From Kineosporiaceae bacterium (lineage in GTDB: Bacteria; Actinomycetota; Actinomycetes; Actinomycetales; Kineosporiaceae): 64,000 nt of DNA. The position numbers and the translations under genes were made by a program. The DNA lies in contig JAEUJN010000107.1 in the NCBI GenBank assembly GCA_016794595.1, positions 1 to 64,000 of the forward strand, read 5' to 3'. Shown piece by piece: positions 49,074-56,877 of this stretch. How positions within the stretch are numbered: the stretch's first letter is position 1; every line of letters starts with the position of its first letter. The notes under the pieces were generated by a model, which was not told where the DNA came from, searched no databases, and worked only from the letters and a program-made list of their open reading frames with translations.

Positions 49074-50699
49074 TCAGGAGCGGGTCAGGGCACGGAGGAT
49101 CGTGTCCGGATCGGCTGAGTCCATCCTCAGCATCCGGGGGCCGGGCCCGGCGGTTCCGGCGATCACCGTGTCGAGCAGTGCCAGGTCGGTGCTTCCGTCG
49201 GTGATCGCCACGCACCGCGCGAGGGCGCCGGTGCGCGCCAGCAATCCGAGCTCGTGCCGGATGCCCTGGCGCTGTGCGGTGAAGCCGCGCAGGTCCAGCA
49301 GGACGACGTCACTGCGTTCGAGCAACGCCGCGACCGCCGGGCGCCAGGTGGGTTCGAAGCAGAACCACTCCTCCACCCGGTAGCGGCCGTCCGGGTCGGG
49401 TGGCGCGTCGGGTAGGGCCAGCCGGTCGGCGAGCTCGGACCGGGTGGCCAGGAACAGCCGTCGCAAGCCGTGCCCGAGGAAGGTGAGGACGGTGTCCGGT
49501 CCGATGGTCGCCGAGGCCAGGTCGGGCCCACCGATCAGGCACACCGGGCCGAGGTGGCGCCACCGATCACCGGTGATGTTCAGCAGCCGAGCGGCGCCCG
49601 GGTCGCCGAACACCCGCAGGACGAGCAGGCGGTGGGGAGCGGTGACGGTGGGCAGCAGCCGGTAGGCCCCCCGGACGCCGAGGAACAGCAGGCTGAACAG
49701 GCCCAGGGCGATCAGCAGGAGCGCCGGTTGCCCCAGGCCCAGGGCAGTGACATAAGCCAGGCAGAACACCAGGCAGAGCGAACCGAGCAGCAGCATGTGA
49801 TCGGAGAAGCCCCGCGCGGCATACCACCGGGCGAGAGCGCGGAACACGAGCCAGCCGCACCCCCCGACGAGAACGGTGCCGGTCACGATCGAGGCCCAGA
49901 ACACCGAGTCGGCACCCGGCGCGATGACGCTCACCGTCTCAAGCACCGCCGCAAGGCCCGGTGAGTCGACCGCCGCATAGGCGCCGAGCAACCCGGCGAG
50001 CCAGAGACCCAGCACGCACACCCCCACCGCGCGGAAGGCCCTGGTGACCAGCACGGCCACCACGACGGTGGCCAGGGCGTTGACGCGGACCCAGAACATC
50101 AGACCGTCCAGCACCCCGAGACCAGCGGCCATGGCGAGCGGCAGGGGAGCCACCACGAGCACGGCGGCGGCCCCCGCCGTCCAGCGGCGGTCGCCGTCCG
50201 AGGCGATCCAGACTGCCGGGACCGCGGGCCAGGCGAACACTGCGGCCAGGAACAGGAAGACTCCTGCAGTGCCCTCGACCCCGTTCCACACCAGGAACAG
50301 CCAGGCGTAGGCCAGGCCGATGAAACCCCCTGCGCCGAAGGCGATCCCGATCTGTTGGCGCCGCCGACGGGCGAGATCCACACCGAGCCGGACGCCGGGC
50401 GGCGTGCGCCCGGGGCGATCCTGGACCCTCGGCGGTGAGCGGCCCGATGACCCCAGGGAGGCGGCCTCCGCGACCGAACCGCTCCGGGACTCGGCCGAGG
50501 AATCGTCCGGCGGGCGGTTCAGGGGGCCGTCCGGCAGGCCGTTCGCGAGGCCGATCAGGGGATCGCTGGAGGTGCCGCTCGGGGGAGCGCTCAGGGACAT
50601 CAGCCGGACGACAGCCACTCGGTAGCGGCGAAGCAGGAGCCCTGATGACGCGAGGGCCAGCACGGTGGCCGACACCATCACCAGATCGCTGTCACTCAT
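49074..50699 (-). CDS. Multi-pass membrane protein with C-terminal TIR/SLOG-like region
   Basis: The 541-aa product has an N-terminal span, a Pro/Ser-rich linker, a cluster of about 8-9 spans (about residues 115-350), and a soluble C-terminal part. That part contains HRLLVLRVFGDPGAARLLNI, VCLIGGPDLASATIGPD and ERSDVVLLDLRGFTAQRQGI, then ALARCVAITDGSTDLALLD. The alternation of hydrophobic strands and helices looks Rossmann-like, perhaps a nucleotide-sensing or TIR-like fold. No function is established. It and 47654-48994 are neighbours with 79 nt between, and probably act together. Confidence 0.76.
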   Translation of the reverse strand: MSDSDLVMVSATVLALASSGLLLRRYRVAVVRLMSLSAPPSGTSSDPLIGLANGLPDGPLNRPPDDSSAESRSGSVAEAASLGSSGRSPPRVQDRPGRTPPGVRLGVDLARRRRQQIGIAFGAGGFIGLAYAWLFLVWNGVEGTAGVFLFLAAVFAWPAVPAVWIASDGDRRWTAGAAAVLVVAPLPLAMAAGLGVLDGLMFWVRVNALATVVVAVLVTRAFRAVGVCVLGLWLAGLLGAYAAVDSPGLAAVLETVSVIAPGADSVFWASIVTGTVLVGGCGWLVFRALARWYAARGFSDHMLLLGSLCLVFCLAYVTALGLGQPALLLIALGLFSLLFLGVRGAYRLLPTVTAPHRLLVLRVFGDPGAARLLNITGDRWRHLGPVCLIGGPDLASATIGPDTVLTFLGHGLRRLFLATRSELADRLALPDAPPDPDGRYRVEEWFCFEPTWRPAVAALLERSDVVLLDLRGFTAQRQGIRHELGLLARTGALARCVAITDGSTDLALLDTVIAGTAGPGPRMLRMDSADPDTILRALTRS

Positions 50700-50880
50700 C
50701 GGTCGCCCTTCGTGCCGCGAGAGCTGACGTCTCGGATCGCCAGGTCACCTGCCCTCACGGTGAGAGCCGCTGGGACCCACCCGTGATACGCGACGTCCGC
50801 CGCCGTCATCTCTTGCGGGTGGCCGGGCTCTCGGTCACGGCACCAGGCGGCGCCGTCCAGATCGCCGCCAGGTCAGGCGG

Positions 50881-51531
50881 TCACGGACCGGTGGTGCGGT
50901 CGAAGGTCAGGTGGACGACGCCACTGGGCGAGGAGGTTGACTCGAGCCGGTAGTCATGCTCGATGCCCTCGAGGCCGTCCCAGAGTCGGACCCCACGGCC
51001 GAGCAGGATTGGCACCACGACGAGGTGCAGGTGATCGATCAGCCCCGCGGCGAGGAACTCGCGCATCATCGTGACACCCCCGCCGATCCGGACGTCCTGA
51101 CCGCCCGCAGCCTCCCGCGCGACCTCGAGCGCCTCGGCCGGCGCGGCGTCGAGGAAGTGGAAGGTGGTGCCGCCGTCCAGCTCGATCGGCGGGCGGACGT
51201 GGTGAGTGAGGACGAAGACCGGCGTGTGGAACGGCGGGTTGGAGCCCCACCACCCCTGCCACTGGGGATCCTCGTGCCAGCCGGGGTAGCCGTACTTGCC
51301 CGCGCCCATGATCTCGGCGCCGATGCCCGGACCGTGCCGGCGGACTAGGGCATCGTCGATGCCGCCGCCACCGCCCGGTTCACCGGCCAGCTCGTGCCAC
51401 CAGCGGGTGGCGAACATCCACTCGTGCAACCGTTGCCCGGCATGACCGAACGGCTCCTCCCGGCTCAGGCCCTCACCGGTGCCGTACCCATCGAGCGAGA
51501 CCGAGAAGTTGTGGACGCGCGAGCGTGGCAT
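50881..51531 (-). CDS. Dihydrofolate reductase family (RibD C-terminal-like) protein
   Basis: The 216-aa product matches the RibD_C/DHFR-like reductase group: RVHNFSVSLDGYGTGEGLSR at the N-terminus, GAEIMGAGKYGYPG near residue 75, PVFVLTHHVRPPIELDGGTT near 105, QDVRIGGGVTMMREFLAAGL near 145, and LDHLHLVVVPILLGRGVRLW-type motif near 165. NADPH-dependent reduction is the known family activity. The substrate is not predictable. Confidence 0.9.
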   Translation of the reverse strand: MPRSRVHNFSVSLDGYGTGEGLSREEPFGHAGQRLHEWMFATRWWHELAGEPGGGGGIDDALVRRHGPGIGAEIMGAGKYGYPGWHEDPQWQGWWGSNPPFHTPVFVLTHHVRPPIELDGGTTFHFLDAAPAEALEVAREAAGGQDVRIGGGVTMMREFLAAGLIDHLHLVVVPILLGRGVRLWDGLEGIEHDYRLESTSSPSGVVHLTFDRTTGP

Positions 51532-51678
51532 TCAGGTGCTCCCTTCCGCCGAGCCACTGTCCCGCCGGCGGTGACCTGGCGCCAGTGGGACTCCGCGGAC
51601 TCGCTCGTCCCTCGCGAGTTCGCTCCCCATCATCCAGCGCCCTCCGCCCGCGCCGGCGGCGCGAGCGCCGACGGCGCT

Positions 51679-51742
51679 CAGCGGAGGGCGAGGGATTCGA
51701 ACCCCCGGGGCAGGATTGGGTACCGCCCAGCGGTTTTCAAGA
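51679..51742 (-). repeat. Distal attachment-site copy: tRNA-Ser 3' fragment
   Basis: Identical over 64 bp to 53793-53856. It contains the anticodon loop, variable arm, T arm and 3' acceptor strand of tRNA-Ser but not the 5' half, so it is not a functional tRNA. Confidence 0.9.
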
Positions 51743-51791
51743 GAGTCCCCGACACGCGCCTGACCAAGAGCGATGTCGGCTGCCTGACGGT

Positions 51792-51810
51792 TTCCCCGCG
51801 TCTTCCCCGC
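51792..51810. repeat. 19-bp repeat, copy 1 (candidate integrase arm site or int 3'-end relic)
   Basis: TTCCCCGCGTCTTCCCCGC occurs here, 50 bp inside the left boundary, and again at 53683-53701. Each copy itself contains two TTCCCCGC units. Confidence 0.5.
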
Positions 51811-51879
51811 GGACAGCTGGGCATGGCCGTCGGTGGTGATGGACGGCTGGCCACACGCTGGATGAGAGAGCAGGGGCTG

Positions 51880-53154
51880 TCAGGTCCAGAGTCGATCGAC
51901 GGGCATGGCGTGGAGCTGGTCCTCGTAGGTGTAGGAGCGTTGCCCGAGGTAGAGCACAACTCCAGCGCGGAATGCGGTGCCGGCGGCGGCCCGTAGTTTG
52001 CGCAGCGCACGGAAGTCGTCCCCGGGGACGCGTGCGGCGGCCTTGACCTCGATGCCGACGAGGCTGCCGTCGTCATGCTCGAGGATCAGGTCGACCTCGT
52101 CGCCGTCGCGGGTGCGCCAGTGGCCGGCGACGGTGATCTCGTCGAGCCACGAGGTCTGCTTGAGGATCTCGGCGACGACGAAGCTCTCCAGGAGATGGCC
52201 GAGTTCCTGCAACGCCATCGGGTCCTTGCTCACCAGCTTGGGCAGGGTGAGCCTGAGCAGTCGTGCGGCGACCCCGGAGTCCAGGACGTGGATCTTCGGT
52301 GTGCCAACCGCCCGGGCCGTCAGGGTCTTGCCCCACGCGGGCAGGCGATGGACCAGGAAGACGGCTTCGAGCAGACGCGTGTAACTCTCTGCCGTGACGC
52401 GGTCCAGCGCGAGGTCACGGGCCGCGTCCTGCACGCTGAGGAGCTGCGCGGTCTGCCCGGCCAGTCTGGCGAGCAGGAGCGGCAGCTGGGCACCTTGACG
52501 GATCCGGCTGAGTTCGCGTACGTCGCGCTCGAGAGTGAGCGAGACATAGGAGTCCAGCCATCGGGCGCGGGCCGCGTCGCTGCCGCGGGCCAAGGCCATC
52601 GGGAAACCCCCGGCGAGGATGCGGCGCAAGTACTCCTCGCGGTCCGTCGAGGAGGTCGGCACCTCTGACACCGTGCCATCGGGGTCGGTGAGCAGATCGG
52701 CGACGAGATGTTCGCGGACGCCGTGGATTTCGCCCTGGGACAGCGGCAAGAGCGGCAACCGGGCCAACCGACCCGTCAGGGCTTGCGCCGCCGGCGGCAA
52801 CGAGTCATGACGGGTCGAGCCTGTCAGCGCGAACCGGCCGGGCCGCGCGTCGAGGTTCAGTTGGGCCTTGATCGCATCCAGCACGACCGGCGCCTTCTGG
52901 TATTCGTCGACGAACACCGGCCGCGCCCCGGCGACGAAGGTACTCGGATCGATCGCGACGGCATCGCGCGTCCCCGGCTCGTCCAGATCCAGGACCTCGG
53001 CGTCGCATGCTGCCGCCAGGGCCCGCAACATCGTTGACTTGCCCACCGTCCTCGGGCCTTCGATCAGCAGGACAGGATCTTCACGCAGACGTTCCACAGC
53101 CACCTGCGTGAGCCGACGATCGAGGAGCCGCCGTGGCCCGGAAGTGTCCGACAC
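51880..53154 (-). CDS. AAA ATPase with DUF4143 domain
   Basis: The start is the GTG at 53154. The 424-aa product has an N-terminal AAA_14 module (Walker A IEGPRTVGKSTMLR near residue 33, Walker B ARPVFVDEYQKAP near 77, sensor RFALTGSTRHD near 107). Its C-terminal DUF4143 has a PD-(D/E)xK-like core (GHWRTRDGDEVDLILEHDDG, then GIEVKAAARV; about 345-380). This family is common as a stand-alone cargo gene on genomic islands; its role is unknown. It is the only complete gene of the tRNA-Ser-bounded insertion. Confidence 0.93.
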   Translation of the reverse strand: MSDTSGPRRLLDRRLTQVAVERLREDPVLLIEGPRTVGKSTMLRALAAACDAEVLDLDEPGTRDAVAIDPSTFVAGARPVFVDEYQKAPVVLDAIKAQLNLDARPGRFALTGSTRHDSLPPAAQALTGRLARLPLLPLSQGEIHGVREHLVADLLTDPDGTVSEVPTSSTDREEYLRRILAGGFPMALARGSDAARARWLDSYVSLTLERDVRELSRIRQGAQLPLLLARLAGQTAQLLSVQDAARDLALDRVTAESYTRLLEAVFLVHRLPAWGKTLTARAVGTPKIHVLDSGVAARLLRLTLPKLVSKDPMALQELGHLLESFVVAEILKQTSWLDEITVAGHWRTRDGDEVDLILEHDDGSLVGIEVKAAARVPGDDFRALRKLRAAAGTAFRAGVVLYLGQRSYTYEDQLHAMPVDRLWT

Positions 53155-53792
53155 ACCCGCGAACCTACCACTCAGTTCACGATCTGCCGAACACTGAATT
53201 CACGATTGGCCGAGCCATGAGCTCACGATCAGCCAGCCCGCAACCGCCCCAGGTGGCCACTGTGTCGCCCATGAGACTGGATCTCCGGACAGGCCGGTCG
53301 GCTCACAGGCCGCTCCCGCCCCCGTCACGGTGGCAGGCTGGCGGCGAGAGCCGTGAGCAGGCTCGTGTGGGTCTGGTGGTCGGCGAGTGAGGTCAGGTCG
53401 AGGTTGGCGCGCTTGCGGTACCCGGTTGCCCGGTACGCCTTCTCGTCCACACCTGAGCCCGGGACGTGGCACAGCGCTTGAGTCAACGCCACGACATCGC
53501 CGTCCACGTCCTGGACCTGATGCACCCGGATCTGGAGCATGCACCGCGGGGTAATGAACAGGCTTACCGGCCATGCCTTCGCCGTCTGGCCGTGCCAGCC
53601 CAGGATGAGCGATGGCGTGGTGGCGGTGCCGTTCTCCACTCCACAACGGATACCCCTACCCCTCGCCCAACTGGCCGGAGTCTTCCCCGCGTCTTCCCCG
53701 CAAAGGACCAGATCTATGCCTTGCATACCCCACCTGGGTATAGAAATCCTCGAGAGATGCGCAAAGCCGCAGTTCAGGCCATGATCACGATC
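53155..53792. other. 638-bp stretch without a convincing gene inside the insertion
   Basis: It contains a 71-codon minus-strand frame at 53325-53540 (IRVHQVQDVDGDVVALTQAL, YRATGYRKRANLDLTSLADH) with no recognisable family and no good SD, perhaps a relic. It also holds the second 19-bp repeat. Short repeats of a 'GTTCACGATC-like' type at 53170-53235 (CAGTTCACGATC, AATTCACGATT, GAGCTCACGATC) stand upstream of the ATPase gene and could be operator half-sites. Confidence 0.5.
53683..53701. repeat. 19-bp repeat, copy 2
   Basis: Exact match to 51792-51810 in the same orientation, 91 bp inside the right boundary of the insertion. Confidence 0.5.
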
Positions 53793-53856
53793 CAGCGGAG
53801 GGCGAGGGATTCGAACCCCCGGGGCAGGATTGGGTACCGCCCAGCGGTTTTCAAGA
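53793..53856 (-). repeat. Proximal attachment-site copy inside the intact tRNA-Ser gene
   Basis: Identical over 64 bp to 51679-51742. The match stops within the anticodon stem (53856/53857), which marks the crossover limit. Confidence 0.9.
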
Positions 53857-53887
53857 CCGCCACCATAGGCCTCTCGGTCAGCCCTCC
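53796..53887 (-). tRNA. tRNA-Ser (anticodon UGA)
   Basis: The 92-nt gene folds with a 7-bp acceptor stem (GGAGGGC/GCCCTCC), anticodon stem GCGGT/ACCGC around loop CTTGAAA (anticodon TGA), a long variable arm typical of Ser, and a T loop GGTTCGAATCC. No CCA is encoded. Its 5' 10 nt overlap the end of the membrane-protein frame at 53878. Confidence 0.95.
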
Positions 53888-54360
53888 TGGCGGGCACCAT
53901 TGTGCCGCGCCGCCCACCGGGCTGCACGCAGCCGCTCCCAGTCGTGGCGTTCGGGCCAGGCCACCAAGACCCCGATCACCGCGAGCACCGCTGCGGCCAC
54001 GGCGCAGCCGATCACCAGCTCGCGCGAGGGCTGCATCCCCGAGGCCCAGCGGGCGACGTCCGCGCGGTGCAGGTCGCTGTACCAGATCAGGGCGGCCGCC
54101 GCGATCATGGTGCCCACCGACGCCTGGGCGCGCGGCGTCCAGGGCCGGGGCGGTACCAACCCGATCACGATCACCAGCGACACCAACCCGGTCACCGGCA
54201 CCCAGTCGACCACCGGGCCACCGGGCATCCGCAGGGCGGCCTCCCGCAGCCCGATCAGGGCCAGGCTCACCAGGACCACCGCCGGCAGGTCGCGCCGGAG
54301 CCAGTGCCGGCGATACGCCTGCAGCCCGGCGTCCGATTCGACCAGAGGGGTGCTGACCAC
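53878..54360 (-). CDS. Small four-span membrane protein, unknown
   Basis: The GTG at 54360 has GGGGAGG 8 nt upstream. The 160-aa product has four clear hydrophobic segments (LPAVVLVSLALIGLREAA, VPVTGLVSLVIVIGLVPP, ASVGTMIAAAALIWY, LVIGCAVAAAVLAVIGVLVA) and a basic C-terminus. Its last codons and stop overlap the 5' end of the tRNA-Ser gene on the same strand by 10 nt, so the tRNA may be processed out of a shared transcript. A long antisense-like frame continues upstream over the EAL gene and is not counted. Confidence 0.62.
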   Translation of the reverse strand: MVSTPLVESDAGLQAYRRHWLRRDLPAVVLVSLALIGLREAALRMPGGPVVDWVPVTGLVSLVIVIGLVPPRPWTPRAQASVGTMIAAAALIWYSDLHRADVARWASGMQPSRELVIGCAVAAAVLAVIGVLVAWPERHDWERLRAARWAARHNGARQEG

Positions 54361-54474
54361 CTCACCATCCTCCCCGCCCGTGCACGACACCTCGACCGGC
54401 GATCGGCCCCGCTCGCCGAACGCGCCGCCCCCAGCGCCGAGGCGACCGCCCGGCGGGGGACGCCGCGCCCGGGC

Positions 54475-56877
54475 ATGAGCCGAACGGGTCGCCTTGGCAC
54501 TCGCCCACCCAAGGCCCCAGCTCCCCCGGCCGATGACCAGTCGAGGGTCAGTCCAGGCTTGGGGGCGTATCCAGTGGGCGCAGGACGGCGGGCGGGTGGG
54601 CGCGGCGTGCTCGACCCTGCCCTGACCCTGGGTGCCTGGGCCTGCCTCGTGGTTCCCTTCGCGGTCGTCCTGGCCGGCACGGACGCCCCGGCCGAGCTCA
54701 TCCTGCGGCCCACCGGCTCCGCGACCCGCGCTCAGGTCGAGTTTCTGCTGGGCCCGGCGTTCCTGCTGGCCATCGCCCGCCTGGTCCGCCAGATCATCCG
54801 CGTCCCCGAACGCCGGGCCGCCCTCGTCCTGCTGCTGATCACCTTCTGCCAGTGGTTGGCCACCAGCGCCTACTCCTCCGTGGTGCTGGGCTCGCCCCAG
54901 CCCACCGACTTCCGCAGCGTCTCCGGGGCCTTGGTGGCCGCCGGGCTCGGCAGCCTGGCCGCCTACCTCTTCCTGGACGGCCGACGCGGCAGCGCTGCCA
55001 GCGCACTGCCGGTCTGGTTGGACGCCGCCATGGCCAGCGGTGGCGCGATCTCCCTGTCCAGCCTGATCGTGGGCTCGCCCTGGGCGATCGATGCCGTGGC
55101 CCAGCCGGTGGTCGTCACCCTGGAGATCGGCTGTCTGCTGATCGTGGTGACCCAGCTGCTCCTCGGCCACCGCCCGGTCGAACGTTCCGCCCTGCTGCTC
55201 CTGGCGGGCCTGTCCGCCATGATCACCTGTGACTCCCTGCTGGCCTGGTTCGTCCTGCACGACAGTCCCGGCTACCCGGTGATCCTGGACATCGCCTGGG
55301 GTGTCGCCGGGCTGATCCTGATGGCGGCCGGCTGCCGGGCCGAGTCGCCGCGGGTAACCCCGCCGGACGCCGCCGCCCTGCCCTCGCCCGCGACAGCCGC
55401 AGTCCCGGGAACGGCGCTCACCCTCATCCCGGTGATCATCGCGACCCTGACCCTCTCGTTCCTGCCGCCCGGCCCCAGCCGTGCCGTGGCCCTCGGGCCG
55501 GCGCTGCTCACCCTCGCCGCCGCCGGAGCCCGGCTCGTCCTCGGCCTGCACACCGCTCGCGGCGCCGCCGAGGCCTACCGCCGTTCGCTCACCGACGACG
55601 TCACCGGCCTGCCGAACCGACGCGCCGTCCTGGTCGAGCTCGACCAGCGGTTGCACGGGCAGCGTCCGGTCGGGCTGATGATGCTCGATCTCAACGGCTT
55701 CGCCGAGGTCAACGACACCCTGGGACACCTCTCGGGGGACGAGATGTTGCGGGCCGTCGGCACCCGGCTGCGTGACGCCGAGCCCGGTGCCCTGGCCGTC
55801 GCCCGCCTCGGCGCCGACGAGTTCTGCCTGCTCGTCCCGGACACCTCGGCCGAGGAACTCAGCGATCTCGCCACCCGGCTGCGCGCCGTCGTCCGGCAAC
55901 CGGTGGTGATCGCCGGCTTGTCACTGACCCTGGACGCCACCTTCGGGGCCGTTGCGCCCGACCCGGCGGCGCGCGACGGCGGTGACCTGTTGCGCCGTGG
56001 GGACATCGCCCTCGCCCAGGCCCGCGCGGCGGGGCTGCCCTACGCGGCCTACGATCCGGAGCGGGACACCTTCTCCCGCGGGCGTTTACAGCTCGCCGAC
56101 GAGCTGCGCCGAGCCATCGCCGAGGACCAGCTCGAACTCTGGTACCAGCCCCAGCTCGACCTGGCCAGCGGCACCGTGCCCTCGGTCGAGGCGCTGGTGC
56201 GGTGGCGGCACCCGCAGCGGGGGCTGATCCCGCCGGGTGAGTTCCTCGATCTGGCCCGTCGCTTCGGCCTGATGCCCGCGCTGACCGAGATCACCATGCG
56301 GTTGGCGGTACGCGATGCCGCGAGCTGGCAGTCCGCCGGGATGCCCCTGCGGGTCGCCCTGAACGTCGCCCCGGCCGAACTGCTCACCGGCGACTCGATG
56401 GCCCTGCTGCGCGACCTGGTCACCGAGGCCGGCCTGTCCGGCGAGGTGTTCGTCGTCGAGGTCACCGAGGACACCTTCCTCGCCGACCGCGAGCGCGCTC
56501 AGGCAGTGATCAGAGACCTGCGCGAGGCCGGTTTCGACGTCTCTGTCGACGATTACGGCACCGGCTTCTCCTCCCTGTCCTACCTGCGCGACCTGTCCCT
56601 GTGCGAGCTGAAGGTCGACCGCACGTTCATCGCCGCGATCGACCGGAACGAGCGCAGCGCCGCCATCGTCTCCACCACCACCGCTCTGGCCCACGCGCTG
56701 GGCCTGCGGATCGTGGCCGAGGGCGTCGAGAGCGCCGAGGCCTTGACGACCCTGCGTCGGCTCGGGGTCGACCTGGTGCAGGGCTACCACGTCGCCCGCC
56801 CCATGCCGGCACCGGACGTCGCGGGCTGGGTCGCCGCCCTCGCCTCACCCGATCGGGCTCACGCCACCCACAGGTGA
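54475..56877 (+). CDS. Membrane GGDEF/EAL protein, probable c-di-GMP phosphodiesterase
   Basis: The ATG at 54475 gives 800 aa; a GTG at 54607 at the edge of the first span is an alternative. About 8-9 membrane spans (residues 50-350) precede a GGDEF domain (DDVTGLPNRRAVLVELDQRL; signature RLGADEF, with Ala for the second Gly, about 445-451). An intact EAL domain follows: VEALVRWRHP near 570, LNVAPAELL, VVEVTEDTF, SVDDYGTGFSS, ELKVDRTFI, VAEGVES, QGYHVARPM. Metal- and substrate-binding EAL residues are present, so c-di-GMP hydrolysis is likely, while cyclase activity is doubtful. The membrane part may sense a ligand. Confidence 0.9.
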   Translation: MSRTGRLGTRPPKAPAPPADDQSRVSPGLGAYPVGAGRRAGGRGVLDPALTLGAWACLVVPFAVVLAGTDAPAELILRPTGSATRAQVEFLLGPAFLLAIARLVRQIIRVPERRAALVLLLITFCQWLATSAYSSVVLGSPQPTDFRSVSGALVAAGLGSLAAYLFLDGRRGSAASALPVWLDAAMASGGAISLSSLIVGSPWAIDAVAQPVVVTLEIGCLLIVVTQLLLGHRPVERSALLLLAGLSAMITCDSLLAWFVLHDSPGYPVILDIAWGVAGLILMAAGCRAESPRVTPPDAAALPSPATAAVPGTALTLIPVIIATLTLSFLPPGPSRAVALGPALLTLAAAGARLVLGLHTARGAAEAYRRSLTDDVTGLPNRRAVLVELDQRLHGQRPVGLMMLDLNGFAEVNDTLGHLSGDEMLRAVGTRLRDAEPGALAVARLGADEFCLLVPDTSAEELSDLATRLRAVVRQPVVIAGLSLTLDATFGAVAPDPAARDGGDLLRRGDIALAQARAAGLPYAAYDPERDTFSRGRLQLADELRRAIAEDQLELWYQPQLDLASGTVPSVEALVRWRHPQRGLIPPGEFLDLARRFGLMPALTEITMRLAVRDAASWQSAGMPLRVALNVAPAELLTGDSMALLRDLVTEAGLSGEVFVVEVTEDTFLADRERAQAVIRDLREAGFDVSVDDYGTGFSSLSYLRDLSLCELKVDRTFIAAIDRNERSAAIVSTTTALAHALGLRIVAEGVESAEALTTLRRLGVDLVQGYHVARPMPAPDVAGWVAALASPDRAHATHR

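Larger units (their letters stand above)
51679..53856. mobile_element. tRNA-Ser-associated insertion bounded by a 64-bp perfect direct repeat
   Basis: A 64-bp segment covering the 3' half of tRNA-Ser(UGA), from the anticodon loop past the discriminator base, recurs exactly 2.1 kb away. This is the footprint of a site-specific integration at a tRNA 3' end. The interior carries one complete gene (DUF4143 ATPase), a 19-bp repeat near each end and no intact integrase. Loss of int, or mobilisation in trans, is inferred. Confidence 0.72.

Noticed and set aside
51679-51742. Second tRNA-Ser gene
   Set aside because: Only the 3' half is present; acceptor 5' strand, D arm and half the anticodon stem are missing.
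53878-55899. Very long minus-strand open frame across the EAL gene
   Set aside because: Only its last 160 codons (53878-54360) look like protein with an SD and membrane spans. The upstream part is low-complexity Gln/Gly/Arg text antisense to a clear GGDEF/EAL gene.
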